Positions 1 through 8,145 are shown, numbered from the stretch's first letter. The stretch is DNA of 10,056 bases from Burkholderiales bacterium (GCA_903643055.1 CAHJWV010000751.1:1-10056), one strand, 5' to 3'. Notes: generated from the letters alone by a model not told the origin. Translations and numbers: made by a program.

Positions 1-16
1 GACGCTCTTCCGATCT
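1..16. other. Illumina sequencing adapter remnant at contig end
   Basis: The first 16 bases, GACGCTCTTCCGATCT, are identical to the 3' end of the common Illumina TruSeq/universal adapter. The genomic reading frame of the neighbouring YbaK-type gene makes sense right up to base 17 and is lost in the adapter. This is therefore untrimmed library sequence at an assembly edge, not biology. The match is from memory of the adapter sequence and is exact over all 16 bases. Confidence 0.95.
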
Positions 17-345
17 GACACGCCACCGATCGTGAAGCCGGTGCGCGACTTGACGAAATCCGCATCGGCCCGGCCCAACGGGCCCGTCAGCGCGGCCACT
101 TTCTTCTCATCGACACGCCGGTCGCCCGAGGTCACGACCAGCACCGCCACGTCATCGAGCTTGCGCCGAAAGACAACGCTTTTGGCGATCTGCCCCAGCT
201 GCAAGCCCAATGCATCGGCGGCTTCCTGCGCGGTGCGCGCAGAGATTTCCAGAAACACGGGTTCATGCGGATGGCCCTTATCTGCCAGCCAGCGCGACAC
301 GCGCTGAAAGCCCTCGGGCCGCAAGTCGATCGATGCTTTGCTCAT
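17..345 (-). CDS. YbaK/EbsC family aminoacyl-tRNA deacylase, 3' end missing
   Basis: This is the N-terminal 109 codons of a protein of the YbaK / prolyl-tRNA-synthetase-associated editing domain family, which hydrolyses mischarged aminoacyl-tRNAs (Cys-tRNA-Pro or related) in the cytosol. Visible family features are the segment IAKSVVF at residues 53-59 with conserved Lys55, the GDRRVDEKK stretch at 75-82, and FTIGGVS at 104-110, which matches the family's F-x-IGGV-x-P hallmark. Complete members are about 155-170 residues, so roughly the last third is missing because the contig ends in adapter. The ATG at 345 overlaps the liuE stop codon as ATGA. A GGAG at 357-354 lies 8 nt upstream inside liuE, so the gene is probably translated by coupling to liuE. 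The exact substrate subclass cannot be told from this fragment. Confidence 0.85.
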
Positions 346-1256
346 GTCGCCTGCTCCGCCCGCTTGCTCAGCAAAGCCCGGCCGGCGCGAGACACTGAGG
401 CCCGGCCCAGCACGTCAGAGATGAAAGCGCCGGCATCGACCAATCGGCCGAGATCGACACCGGTATCAATGCCCATGCCATCGAGCATGAACAACACATC
501 TTCAGTGGCCACGTTACCGGTGGCCCCTTTTGCATACGGGCAGCCACCGATGCCGGCCACGCTCGCATCGAAGGTGTGAATGCCCATCTGCAGGCAGGCG
601 TGGATGTTCGCCAGCGCCTGGCCGTAGGTGTCATGGAAATGCCCGCTGACATCGACCAAGGGGTAATGCTTCAGCGCCCGCTCCATCGCGCGCTGCACAC
701 GCAGCGGCGTGCCGACGCCAATGGTGTCGGCCACACCGCAATGGTCGACGCCAATGCCTTTCATCAGCACCACGACCCGCTCCACCTGATCGGGCGTGAC
801 CTCTCCTTGATAAGGGCAGCCCAGCGCACACGAGATTGCGCCACGCACTTTGATGCCGTGCTGATGGGCCAAGGCGACCACGGCACGAAAGCGCTCAATG
901 CTTTCCTCGATGCCGCAGTTGATGTTTCGCTGGCTGAAGGCTTCGCTGGCCGCGCCAAACACCACCACCTCATCGGGCGTTGAGCCCAACGCAGCCTCCA
1001 AGCCCTTCAGGTTCGGTGTTAGCACCGAATAACGGACACCGGCTTGTCTCTGCAGGCCACCCATCACCTCAGCGTTATCGGCCATCTGAGGTACCCATTT
1101 CGGGCTCACGAAACTGGTGACTTCAATCTCACGCAAACCCGCAGCTTGCAGCCGATGGACCAGCTCGATCTTGTGGGCAGCACTGACCGCCTGCTTCTCG
1201 TTTTGCAAGCCGTCTCGCGGCCCAACCTCCACCAAGGTCACATGGGTTGGAAGCAT
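342..1256 (-). CDS. liuE: Hydroxymethylglutaryl-CoA lyase
   Basis: This cytosolic lyase cleaves HMG-CoA to acetyl-CoA and acetoacetate, the last step of leucine degradation. It is a 304-residue TIM-barrel protein of normal length for the family. The N-terminal VGPRDGLQNE (residues 11-20) supplies Arg14 and Asp15, HFHD at 206-209 supplies the metal ligands His206 and His208, and GGCPYAKGATGN at 237-248 carries catalytic Cys239 and Asn248. All are offset by exactly 27 from the human HMGCL residues Arg41, Asp42, His233, His235, Cys266 and Asn275. The start at 1256 is chosen over an in-frame ATG at 1292 because AGGAGG (1267-1262) lies 5 nt before it and the family begins just before the VGPRDG motif. 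The gene is divergent from the small gene at 1361 and translationally coupled to the YbaK-type gene. It is separated from the main liu operon and so has its own promoter, which I could not place. mvaB/hmgL are alternative symbols. Confidence 0.95.
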   Translation of the reverse strand: MLPTHVTLVEVGPRDGLQNEKQAVSAAHKIELVHRLQAAGLREIEVTSFVSPKWVPQMADNAEVMGGLQRQAGVRYSVLTPNLKGLEAALGSTPDEVVVFGAASEAFSQRNINCGIEESIERFRAVVALAHQHGIKVRGAISCALGCPYQGEVTPDQVERVVVLMKGIGVDHCGVADTIGVGTPLRVQRAMERALKHYPLVDVSGHFHDTYGQALANIHACLQMGIHTFDASVAGIGGCPYAKGATGNVATEDVLFMLDGMGIDTGVDLGRLVDAGAFISDVLGRASVSRAGRALLSKRAEQAT

Positions 1257-1261
1257 GATTT

Positions 1262-1267
1262 CCTCCT
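1262..1267 (-). promoter_or_regulatory. Ribosome binding site deciding the liuE start
   Basis: A perfect AGGAGG on the minus strand is placed 5 nt before the ATG at 1256. It lies downstream of the alternative in-frame ATG at 1292 and therefore argues that translation starts at 1256, giving the 304-residue form. Confidence 0.8.
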
Positions 1268-1360
1268 CACTGTTATCGATCTTGACGGCCAACTCCGTAT
1301 ATCTAGGGATGTGCTCCTGCGCACCCCAGGTCGAAGATAGCCGAATTGCTTGGAGGCCCC

Positions 1361-1759
1361 GTGTACAACCCCGTTCAATTGCAGATTGCCGCCCGAATTC
1401 ACATTGCGTTCAAGCAAGCGCTGGGCGAAGGCTTCGATGTGATGGCCATGCTCAAGGAGCCCGACGAAGCACGTGAAGTACTGTTCGTATGCCAGGCCTT
1501 CGGCAATGCCGAACTGATGTCCTTGGCGCGCAAATTCGTCGCGGCGGGCAAGCCCGGCGAGAAGTCCGTCGATAAGGCCACGCAGCCCCTGCGGGTACCG
1601 AAAGCACTGGAGGCAACGCAGCTTGATTCGCCGCAAGACGCGGCCTGGTCGCACAGCCATTCCGGCTTCGGCATGCAAGCCACTACCTCTGGCGACCCGC
1701 ACACTGCGGATCGCAGCTGGCGCCTGGCCACTCAGTGGCTGCGCCGCCCCAAACGCTGA
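1361..1759 (+). CDS. Small protein of unknown function
   Basis: I do not recognise this 132-residue protein. The GTG start at 1361 is preferred because GGAGG (1352-1356) lies 4 nt upstream; a TTG at 1346 is the alternative and would place that SD inside the gene. Residues 1-65 look like a compact, mostly helical soluble domain (QLQIAARIHIAFKQALGEGF, then EPDEAREVLFVCQAFGNAEL). Residues about 66-115 are rich in Gly, Ser, Thr, Asp and Lys and probably unstructured, and the end (DRSWRLATQWLRRPKR) is basic. There is no signal peptide or membrane segment. It is divergent from liuE and convergent with liuD. Codon usage shows a G/C-rich third position, and the protein is more natural than the competing antisense frame, but the reading frame is supported only by composition, the SD and protein character. 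Confidence 0.6.
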   Translation: MYNPVQLQIAARIHIAFKQALGEGFDVMAMLKEPDEAREVLFVCQAFGNAELMSLARKFVAAGKPGEKSVDKATQPLRVPKALEATQLDSPQDAAWSHSHSGFGMQATTSGDPHTADRSWRLATQWLRRPKR

Positions 1760-1806
1760 ACTGCCAGGCTCTACCGGTATCGGCCCTCGCCTCGATGCAA
1801 ATAGCA

Positions 1807-1851
1807 TGACGACGGGCATCACCATCGGCGCCGTTGGTGTTGTGGTCGTCA
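1807..1851. terminator. Imperfect inverted repeat between convergent genes, candidate bidirectional terminator
   Basis: TGACGAC at 1807-1813 pairs with GTCGTCA at 1845-1851. Nested inside, CACCA (1820-1824) pairs with TGGTG (1835-1839) around the palindrome CGGCGCCG (1826-1833) with one T-T mismatch. CA (1817-1818) and TG (1841-1842) may add two more pairs. The structure sits in the 111-nt gap between the stops of the small gene (1759) and liuD (1871), where a shared terminator is expected. No strong U-tract follows on the plus strand. On the minus strand only a modest TATTTG follows, so intrinsic termination is uncertain. Confidence 0.4.
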
Positions 1852-1870
1852 CATCAACGATCAGCCACCG

Positions 1871-3892
1871 TCAAGCCGTCAGGCGCAACAGCTCGCTGCC
1901 CTCGCTAACCTGATCGCCCTGCGCATACAAAATCGCCTCGATCGTTCCATCACGGGGTGATGCAATCGTGTGCTCCATCTTCATCGCCTCCATCACGGCC
2001 AGCGCCTGGCCTCGTTTGACGATCTCTCCCGGCTGAACCAAAAACGCGATCACCTTGCCGGGCATCGGTGCCGTCAGGCGCCCCAGGTCATGGGGCGTGG
2101 CGGCTTCAGCCGACGTCAGGGGATTAAAGACCTCGACCGTTGCCGAGCCGGCTGCCGCAAAGAGTCTGATGCGCGCGCCATCGGCATAGGCCGACAGCGT
2201 CCAGCGTTGTTCGCCCAGCGTCACATCAAAGCGATCATCACCGCGAGCCGATGAATGGAAGGACTGCTCAGTCGCGACGTCTTTACTGCCCTCTTCGGCT
2301 CCGATCTGCAACGTCATCGCACCCCCTCGCCCATACCTCAGCGTGAGCATGCAACGAACACCTTGCCAATCGACACGGAAGCGCCGTACGGCCCCACCAT
2401 GAAGGCGCCAGCCATCACGGCGAGACCACGGGTCATCGGTTTGCAGCGCGCCGTCATGGGCCAACGCCTGAGCCACCACACCGGCCGCCACGCAAGCCAG
2501 AGGCAAGGGCGGCGCGTCAAACAAGGCCTGGCGTTCACGCTCGATCAATGCGGTATCGAGATCGGCTTGCGCGAACGAGCGGCTGTTCACCACACGCCGC
2601 AAGAAGGCCACATTGGTGTGCAGGCCGACGATGTGGGTCTGCGCCAAGGCGGCATCGAGCCTGGCCAAGGCTTGCGCACGGTCCGCGCCCCAGACGATCA
2701 GCTTGCCAATCATCGGGTCATAGTGCGGCGAGATCGAATCGCCTTCACGCACGCCCGCGTCAATGCGCACCGGGCCACGCTCGAAGCGAACTGCCGGCGG
2801 CGTTCGATAGACCCGCAGCGTGCCGGTCGCCGGCATGAACTGCTTGTCGGGGTTTTCAGCGCACAGCCGCGCTTCGATCGCATGGCCTTGGATGCGCAAG
2901 TCTTGCTGCTTCAATGGCAGCGGCTGCCCAGCGGCCACACGCAGTTGCCACTCGACCAAGTCCTGCCCGGTGATGGCCTCCGTCACCGGGTGTTCGACCT
3001 GCAGCCGGGTGTTCATCTCCATGAAATAGAAGCGCAGGTCGCCCTTTGCCGTGGGCTCGGCGATGAACTCGACCGTGCCTGCACCGATATAAGCCACCGC
3101 CCGCGCCGCAGCCACCGCGGCTTCGCCCATCTCGCGCCGACGCGCCTCGCTGATGCCGGGCGCCGGGGCTTCTTCCAGCACCTTCTGGTGCCGGCGCTGA
3201 ACCGAGCAATCGCGCTCGAACAGGTAGACGCAGTCGCCGAAACCGTCGGCGAACACCTGAATCTCGATGTGGCGCGGCCGGGTCACATAACGCTCAATCA
3301 ACACGGCATCATTGCCGAAGCTGCTGGCGGCCTCGCGCTGGCATGAGGCCAGGGCGGCTTGAAACTCTTCGGCCGCATTGACCACCCGCATGCCCTTGCC
3401 GCCGCCGCCCGCGCTGGCCTTGATCAGCACCGGGTAGCCGATGGCATCGGCCTCGCGCTGCAGCCGCTTCGGGTCTTGATCGGCACCGTGATAGCCCGGC
3501 ACCAGCGGCACGCCTGCCTCGCCCATCAAACGCTTGGACTCGGCCTTCAAGCCCATCGCCCGGATGGCCGACGCCGGCGGGCCGATGAAGACCAGGCCGG
3601 CGTCAACGCAAGCCTGCGCAAAGCCTTCGTTCTCGCTCAGGAAGCCATAGCCGGGATGGATGGCCTGCGCGCCACTCGCCAAGGCCGCGGCAATCACCCG
3701 CTCGCCCCGCAGATAGCTGTTGGCGGGCAGCGCCGAGCCGATGCGCACCGCCTCATCGCAAGCCTGCACATGCAGCGCCTGGGCATCAGCGTCCGAAAAC
3801 ACCGCAACGGTTCGAATGCCCATCCGGCGGGCAGTGGCTGCGACGCGGCAGGCGATCTCGCCGCGGTTGGCGATCAATATTTTCGTGAACAT
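1871..3892 (-). CDS. liuD: 3-methylcrotonyl-CoA carboxylase, biotin carboxylase / biotin carrier subunit
   Basis: This is the biotin-containing alpha subunit (673 aa, normal length) of methylcrotonyl-CoA carboxylase. It carboxylates its own biotin with ATP and bicarbonate and passes the carboxyl group to LiuB for transfer to 3-methylcrotonyl-CoA. The N-terminal biotin carboxylase domain (about 1-450) starts with KILIANRGEIACR. It contains the ATP-grasp glycine loop AGGGGKGM (161-168), ERDCSVQRRHQK (226-237) and EMNTRLQVEHPVTE (292-305). A poorly conserved linker of about 450-600 is typical of this subunit. The C-terminal biotinyl domain carries APMPGKV (608-614) and EAMKM (635-639), with Lys638 as the biotinylated residue. 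The ATG at 3892 is chosen because the family begins MF-TKILIANRGE; the in-frame upstream extension lies inside the preceding gene. It follows the hydrolase by 7 nt, with GAGGG overlapping that gene's stop as the likely SD. The combination of length and partner LiuB favours MCC over propionyl- or geranyl-CoA carboxylase. Confidence 0.93.
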   Translation of the reverse strand: MFTKILIANRGEIACRVAATARRMGIRTVAVFSDADAQALHVQACDEAVRIGSALPANSYLRGERVIAAALASGAQAIHPGYGFLSENEGFAQACVDAGLVFIGPPASAIRAMGLKAESKRLMGEAGVPLVPGYHGADQDPKRLQREADAIGYPVLIKASAGGGGKGMRVVNAAEEFQAALASCQREAASSFGNDAVLIERYVTRPRHIEIQVFADGFGDCVYLFERDCSVQRRHQKVLEEAPAPGISEARRREMGEAAVAAARAVAYIGAGTVEFIAEPTAKGDLRFYFMEMNTRLQVEHPVTEAITGQDLVEWQLRVAAGQPLPLKQQDLRIQGHAIEARLCAENPDKQFMPATGTLRVYRTPPAVRFERGPVRIDAGVREGDSISPHYDPMIGKLIVWGADRAQALARLDAALAQTHIVGLHTNVAFLRRVVNSRSFAQADLDTALIERERQALFDAPPLPLACVAAGVVAQALAHDGALQTDDPWSRRDGWRLHGGAVRRFRVDWQGVRCMLTLRYGRGGAMTLQIGAEEGSKDVATEQSFHSSARGDDRFDVTLGEQRWTLSAYADGARIRLFAAAGSATVEVFNPLTSAEAATPHDLGRLTAPMPGKVIAFLVQPGEIVKRGQALAVMEAMKMEHTIASPRDGTIEAILYAQGDQVSEGSELLRLTA

Positions 3893-3899
3893 ACGGCCC

Positions 3900-5078
3900 T
3901 CATGGCGGTGGCACCCAGACGACGTCATCGTCCACCGCATACAAGCTGCACACATCGCCGCGCTGCTGGCAGTAGCCCAGCGCGCGGCCCATGGCCCAAT
4001 CCCCTTGGGCCCACCCCGACGCGCCGGTCGCACCGATCGCAAACGCGCGCGGTGCCCGGGCTTCGAGGAACTTGCGATAGATGCTGTTGACCCGCGTGGC
4101 CCCCGGCGAAGGCACCTTGCCGATATCGGTCAAAGCTGCGAATGACGTGGCCGGCGGCCGGGCAATCAACCCTGGCTGCGTGAAGCCAAGCCGGACCAGA
4201 AAAGCCTCTGCCAGCGGAACCCAATGGTCCATGTCGAGGCCGATACCGCCGTGCCCGTCGGTGCCTACCGCCGGCAAGGTATGCATCTCGGCCTGCCCGC
4301 CGCCTTTCACCCAAGCCTGGTGCCAGCGCTTCGGGTTGTCAGGCCCCCAATAAAGATCGTTCTGCCAATACAGCCACAGCATCGGCACCCGCGCCTCGGC
4401 CGCATGGCTGCCCCAATATGCGGTGATGTCCTGGGGCCGGCAGGGCCGGCCCGGCGAGCGCTCGGGGTTGCCGCCTGCGCCCCCGGCGAAGTTGATCGCC
4501 CCCATCAGGCCCGGCGGATGGCGCCAGGTCGTCGTCACGCTCGCCAGGCCACCGACCGACTGGCCCATCACAAGCCACCGCGAGGTATCGATGTCAGGCA
4601 AGGTCGTCGCCAGCGCCAGTGTCGCCAGCACCTGATCGGACGCGGCGAGGCTCATCGGCTCCAGTTGCCTGTCCTTGCAGGTGCCTGCGGCTTCGGGGTC
4701 GAAATCGCCATAGGTGTCGGCATAGCCCACGCGCGTGGGAATGAACACGGCAAAGCCCTTGCCGACGAGATAACGCGCCAGCGCCAAGTAGTGCGGCCGC
4801 CCCTGCGTCGCGCGCTTGTCCGCAGGCGCGCGGCCATGGTTCATGATGACCAGCGGAAACGGCCCCGCGCCTGCAGGCCGATAGGCGGTGACGGGGATCT
4901 CGCGGGTCTCTTGCCGGCCTTTCAAGTCTTTCACTGTCACGCGAAGGTGCAGCGTTTCCTCACGCAGGTCTTTGGCGATCGGCTCCGCCACCGGAGTCTG
5001 CGCGCAGGCGGCCAGCACCAGGCCGACCCACAGCATCAGCCCTCGTCGGGCCCCACGTCGGCCGGGTGTCATCGCCAT
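3900..5078 (-). CDS. Alpha/beta-hydrolase lipoprotein with Cys-paired C-terminal module
   Basis: This is a 392-residue predicted lipoprotein of the dienelactone-hydrolase-like alpha/beta-hydrolase superfamily; the substrate is unknown. Residues 1-25 form a lipoprotein signal: Arg-rich n-region, hydrophobic LMLWVGLVLAA, then lipobox LAAC with Cys25. The residue after it is Ala, not Asp, so outer-membrane sorting is expected. The hydrolase core has NHGR (80-83) at the oxyanion-hole position, the nucleophile elbow GQSVGG with Ser174, a candidate acid at Asp241 (WQND), and a candidate His at 276 or 285. Residues about 336-392 form a separate small module (PRAFAIG, GWAQGDWA, ALGYC, LYAVDDDVVW) with Cys370 and Cys377, reminiscent of DUF4189-type repeats. 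The start at 5078 has AGGTG 5 nt upstream and lies 4 nt after the liuC stop; longer in-frame starts would bury the signal peptide. An exported enzyme is odd in this operon because its neighbours all act on cytosolic CoA esters. Confidence 0.8.
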   Translation of the reverse strand: MAMTPGRRGARRGLMLWVGLVLAACAQTPVAEPIAKDLREETLHLRVTVKDLKGRQETREIPVTAYRPAGAGPFPLVIMNHGRAPADKRATQGRPHYLALARYLVGKGFAVFIPTRVGYADTYGDFDPEAAGTCKDRQLEPMSLAASDQVLATLALATTLPDIDTSRWLVMGQSVGGLASVTTTWRHPPGLMGAINFAGGAGGNPERSPGRPCRPQDITAYWGSHAAEARVPMLWLYWQNDLYWGPDNPKRWHQAWVKGGGQAEMHTLPAVGTDGHGGIGLDMDHWVPLAEAFLVRLGFTQPGLIARPPATSFAALTDIGKVPSPGATRVNSIYRKFLEARAPRAFAIGATGASGWAQGDWAMGRALGYCQQRGDVCSLYAVDDDVVWVPPP

Positions 5079-5082
5079 CCGT

Positions 5083-5868
5083 TCACCTGTCGTCCAGCCA
5101 GGCCGGCCGCCGCTTCTGAAGGAAGGACTGCACGCCTTCACGGCCTTCGTCACCGGCCCGGATGTCGGCAATGCGCCGCGCGGTGTCGGCCCGCAAGGCT
5201 TCGCTGATCGGCTGGCCAGCCAGGTCCTGCACCAGGCGCTTGCAGGCTTTCACCGCCATCGGCCCGTTGGCTGCAATCGCAGTCGTGATCTGATCGATCT
5301 GTGCATCCAGCGCGTCTGCAGCACAGACCTCATGCACGAAGCCCAATGCCAAAGCCTTCTCCGCGCTGAAGCGCTCGGCTGTCAGGAAATAGCGGCGTGA
5401 TGCCCGTTCGCCCAAGGCCCGCATCACATAGGGCCCGATGGTGGCCGGCAGCAGGCCCAGCCGCGCTTCGCTGAGACAGAAGCCCGCCGTGTCGGCCGCC
5501 ACCACGACATCGCAGACAGCGGCCAGCCCGACCCCGCCGGCATAACAATCTCCCTGTATGCGCCCGATCACGGGCAGCGGGCAGCTGTCGATGGCCCACA
5601 GCATGTCGGCCAGCGCCTGTGCATCAGCGTGGTTCTGCGCCCAGCTGTAGCCGGCCATCGCATGCATCCACGACAAATCGGCGCCAGCACAAAACACCTT
5701 GCCGTGGCCACCGAGCACGATCGCGCGCAACTCGGTGTCTTGCGGCAGTTCGGTGAAGGCGGCCGTCAGTTCGGAGATCACCGCTTCGTTGAAGGCGTTG
5801 CGCACGTCCGGCCGGTTCAACCAGACATGCGCCACCCGGCCTGTTCGGCGAAGGTCGAGTGTGCTCAT
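5083..5868 (-). CDS. liuC: 3-methylglutaconyl-CoA hydratase (enoyl-CoA hydratase/isomerase family)
   Basis: This 261-residue crotonase-fold protein is predicted to hydrate 3-methylglutaconyl-CoA to HMG-CoA, the step between methylcrotonyl-CoA carboxylase and HMG-CoA lyase. The first oxyanion-hole segment is VFCAGADLSWM (58-68) and the second is GDCYAGGVGLAAVCD (106-120). CLSEARLGLLPATIGPYV (131-148) carries Glu134, aligned by eye with Glu164 of rat enoyl-CoA hydratase. The residue matching the other catalytic glutamate (rat Glu144) is Gly114, which also occurs in LiuC-type proteins as I recall them, so this is not a broken enzyme. The ATG at 5868 overlaps the GNAT stop as ATGA and no SD precedes it, indicating translation by coupling. 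Placement between the two carboxylase subunit genes supports LiuC rather than a generic beta-oxidation hydratase. Confidence 0.87.
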   Translation of the reverse strand: MSTLDLRRTGRVAHVWLNRPDVRNAFNEAVISELTAAFTELPQDTELRAIVLGGHGKVFCAGADLSWMHAMAGYSWAQNHADAQALADMLWAIDSCPLPVIGRIQGDCYAGGVGLAAVCDVVVAADTAGFCLSEARLGLLPATIGPYVMRALGERASRRYFLTAERFSAEKALALGFVHEVCAADALDAQIDQITTAIAANGPMAVKACKRLVQDLAGQPISEALRADTARRIADIRAGDEGREGVQSFLQKRRPAWLDDR

Positions 5869-6467
5869 GGCGCGAGCGCTTGCGCCGCTGGTTGATCGAT
5901 CGGCATCGGCGCTGCCTGCGAGCCATCGGCATGCCTTGGATCACCCGCCAGCGCCTTGACCATGATCACGCTGCGATAGGTCTTGCCTTCCCATTGCACC
6001 TCACCTTCGTCGCGGTAGCCGTGGCGTTGATAGCGCTTGCGCAAATGGGTGGCAGGCATCGCGGTGTCGAGCGCCATGTAGAGATAGCCTTTCGAGCGAG
6101 CCCAGGCCTCGCATTCAGCGACCAGCCGGTCGCCGATGCGCAGCCCCTGGAAGCGTGGGTCGACCGCCAGCTGATGAAAGTGGGCGGTGTCCTGACGATA
6201 GAACCATGGCGTCTGCAGGGCCCAGGGCGACACGACCGGGTCGTAATGCCCGCTGACGGTGATCGTGCCGGCCACCTCGCCATCCACCAGCGCCAGCAGG
6301 CAATGGCCTTCGGCCGCGCGCTGCCGCGTGACCTCGACGCTTTGCGTCGTCGCAGTGAAATTGAGGCCCAGGTCGGCCAGGCGCGCATAGGCGCGATGCA
6401 GCAGCGCGGTCAGCGATTCCATCGAATCGTCAGAGGCCAAGGGTCGGATCAGCAAGGAAGGGGTCAT
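5865..6467 (-). CDS. GNAT family N-acetyltransferase
   Basis: This 200-residue protein has the GCN5-related N-acetyltransferase fold and should transfer an acetyl group from acetyl-CoA to an unknown amine. The N-terminal LLIRPLASDD is a typical GNAT opening. Residues 98-115 (HQLAVDPRFQGLRIGDRL) form motif A; the pyrophosphate loop reads QGLRIG, with Arg110 where many members have Gly. ALDTAMPATHLRKRYQRHGY (132-151) matches motif B, where the chain typically packs on CoA. The last 30 residues are Ala/Pro-rich and probably disordered. The ATG at 6467 is chosen because it places the family motif at residue 5. It has no SD and lies 22 nt after the liuB stop; an in-frame ATG at 6518 inside liuB would add 17 residues and cannot be excluded. 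The gene is co-transcribed with liuB and liuC. It could acetylate a protein of the pathway or a small molecule, which is guesswork. Confidence 0.85.
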   Translation of the reverse strand: MTPSLLIRPLASDDSMESLTALLHRAYARLADLGLNFTATTQSVEVTRQRAAEGHCLLALVDGEVAGTITVSGHYDPVVSPWALQTPWFYRQDTAHFHQLAVDPRFQGLRIGDRLVAECEAWARSKGYLYMALDTAMPATHLRKRYQRHGYRDEGEVQWEGKTYRSVIMVKALAGDPRHADGSQAAPMPIDQPAAQALAP

Positions 6468-6489
6468 GAATGCGCGGGATGGTTGGAGG

Positions 6490-8112
<1,623 letters not shown>

Positions 8113-8124
8113 GGGCAGAACCAG

Positions 8125-8140
8125 TTGACGTATACGTCAA
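8125..8140. promoter_or_regulatory. Perfect 16-bp palindrome, candidate operator of the liu operon
   Basis: TTGACGTATACGTCAA is identical to its reverse complement over all 16 bases and lies 12 bp upstream of the liuB start codon. Its ACGT-N-ACGT-like symmetry resembles the sites assigned by comparative genomics to LiuR, the MerR-family regulator of leucine/isovalerate catabolism in proteobacteria. That resemblance is from memory, not from a motif score. Position next to the first operon gene supports a transcriptional operator. No regulator gene is in the window, and I saw no second full copy. Confidence 0.7.
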
Positions 8141-8145
8141 TTCTA
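8140..8145 (-). promoter_or_regulatory. Candidate -10 element of the liu operon promoter
   Basis: TAGAAT on the minus strand (8145-8140) matches the sigma-70 -10 consensus at five of six positions and touches the edge of the palindrome. Transcription would start inside the palindrome near 8133, so a bound regulator would overlap the start site. I found no convincing -35 hexamer at 16-18 bp upstream. Confidence 0.35.

Noticed and set aside
1311..1324. GTGC-N6-GCAC inverted repeat in the liuE divergent region as an operator
   Set aside because: Four-base arms are too short to stand out from chance in a GC-rich sequence.
1238..1852. A 204-codon minus-strand open frame opposite the small plus-strand gene
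   Set aside because: It lacks a convincing SD, overlaps the liuE 5' end and spans the divergent promoter region, and its protein composition is less natural. The plus-strand frame has GGAGG before GTG.
2255..3346. A 363-codon plus-strand open frame antisense to liuD
   Set aside because: It overlaps the conserved biotin carboxylase domain on the other strand and has the composition of a shadow frame.
4224..5207. A 327-codon plus-strand open frame antisense to the hydrolase gene
   Set aside because: Its composition is Arg/His/Pro-rich with no recognisable fold, while the minus strand has a signal peptide, a lipobox and a nucleophile elbow.
5083..5868. Loss of a catalytic glutamate in the crotonase (Gly114) as a sign of an inactive enzyme
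   Set aside because: As far as I recall, LiuC-type proteins share this replacement; the second glutamate (Glu134) and both oxyanion segments are intact.
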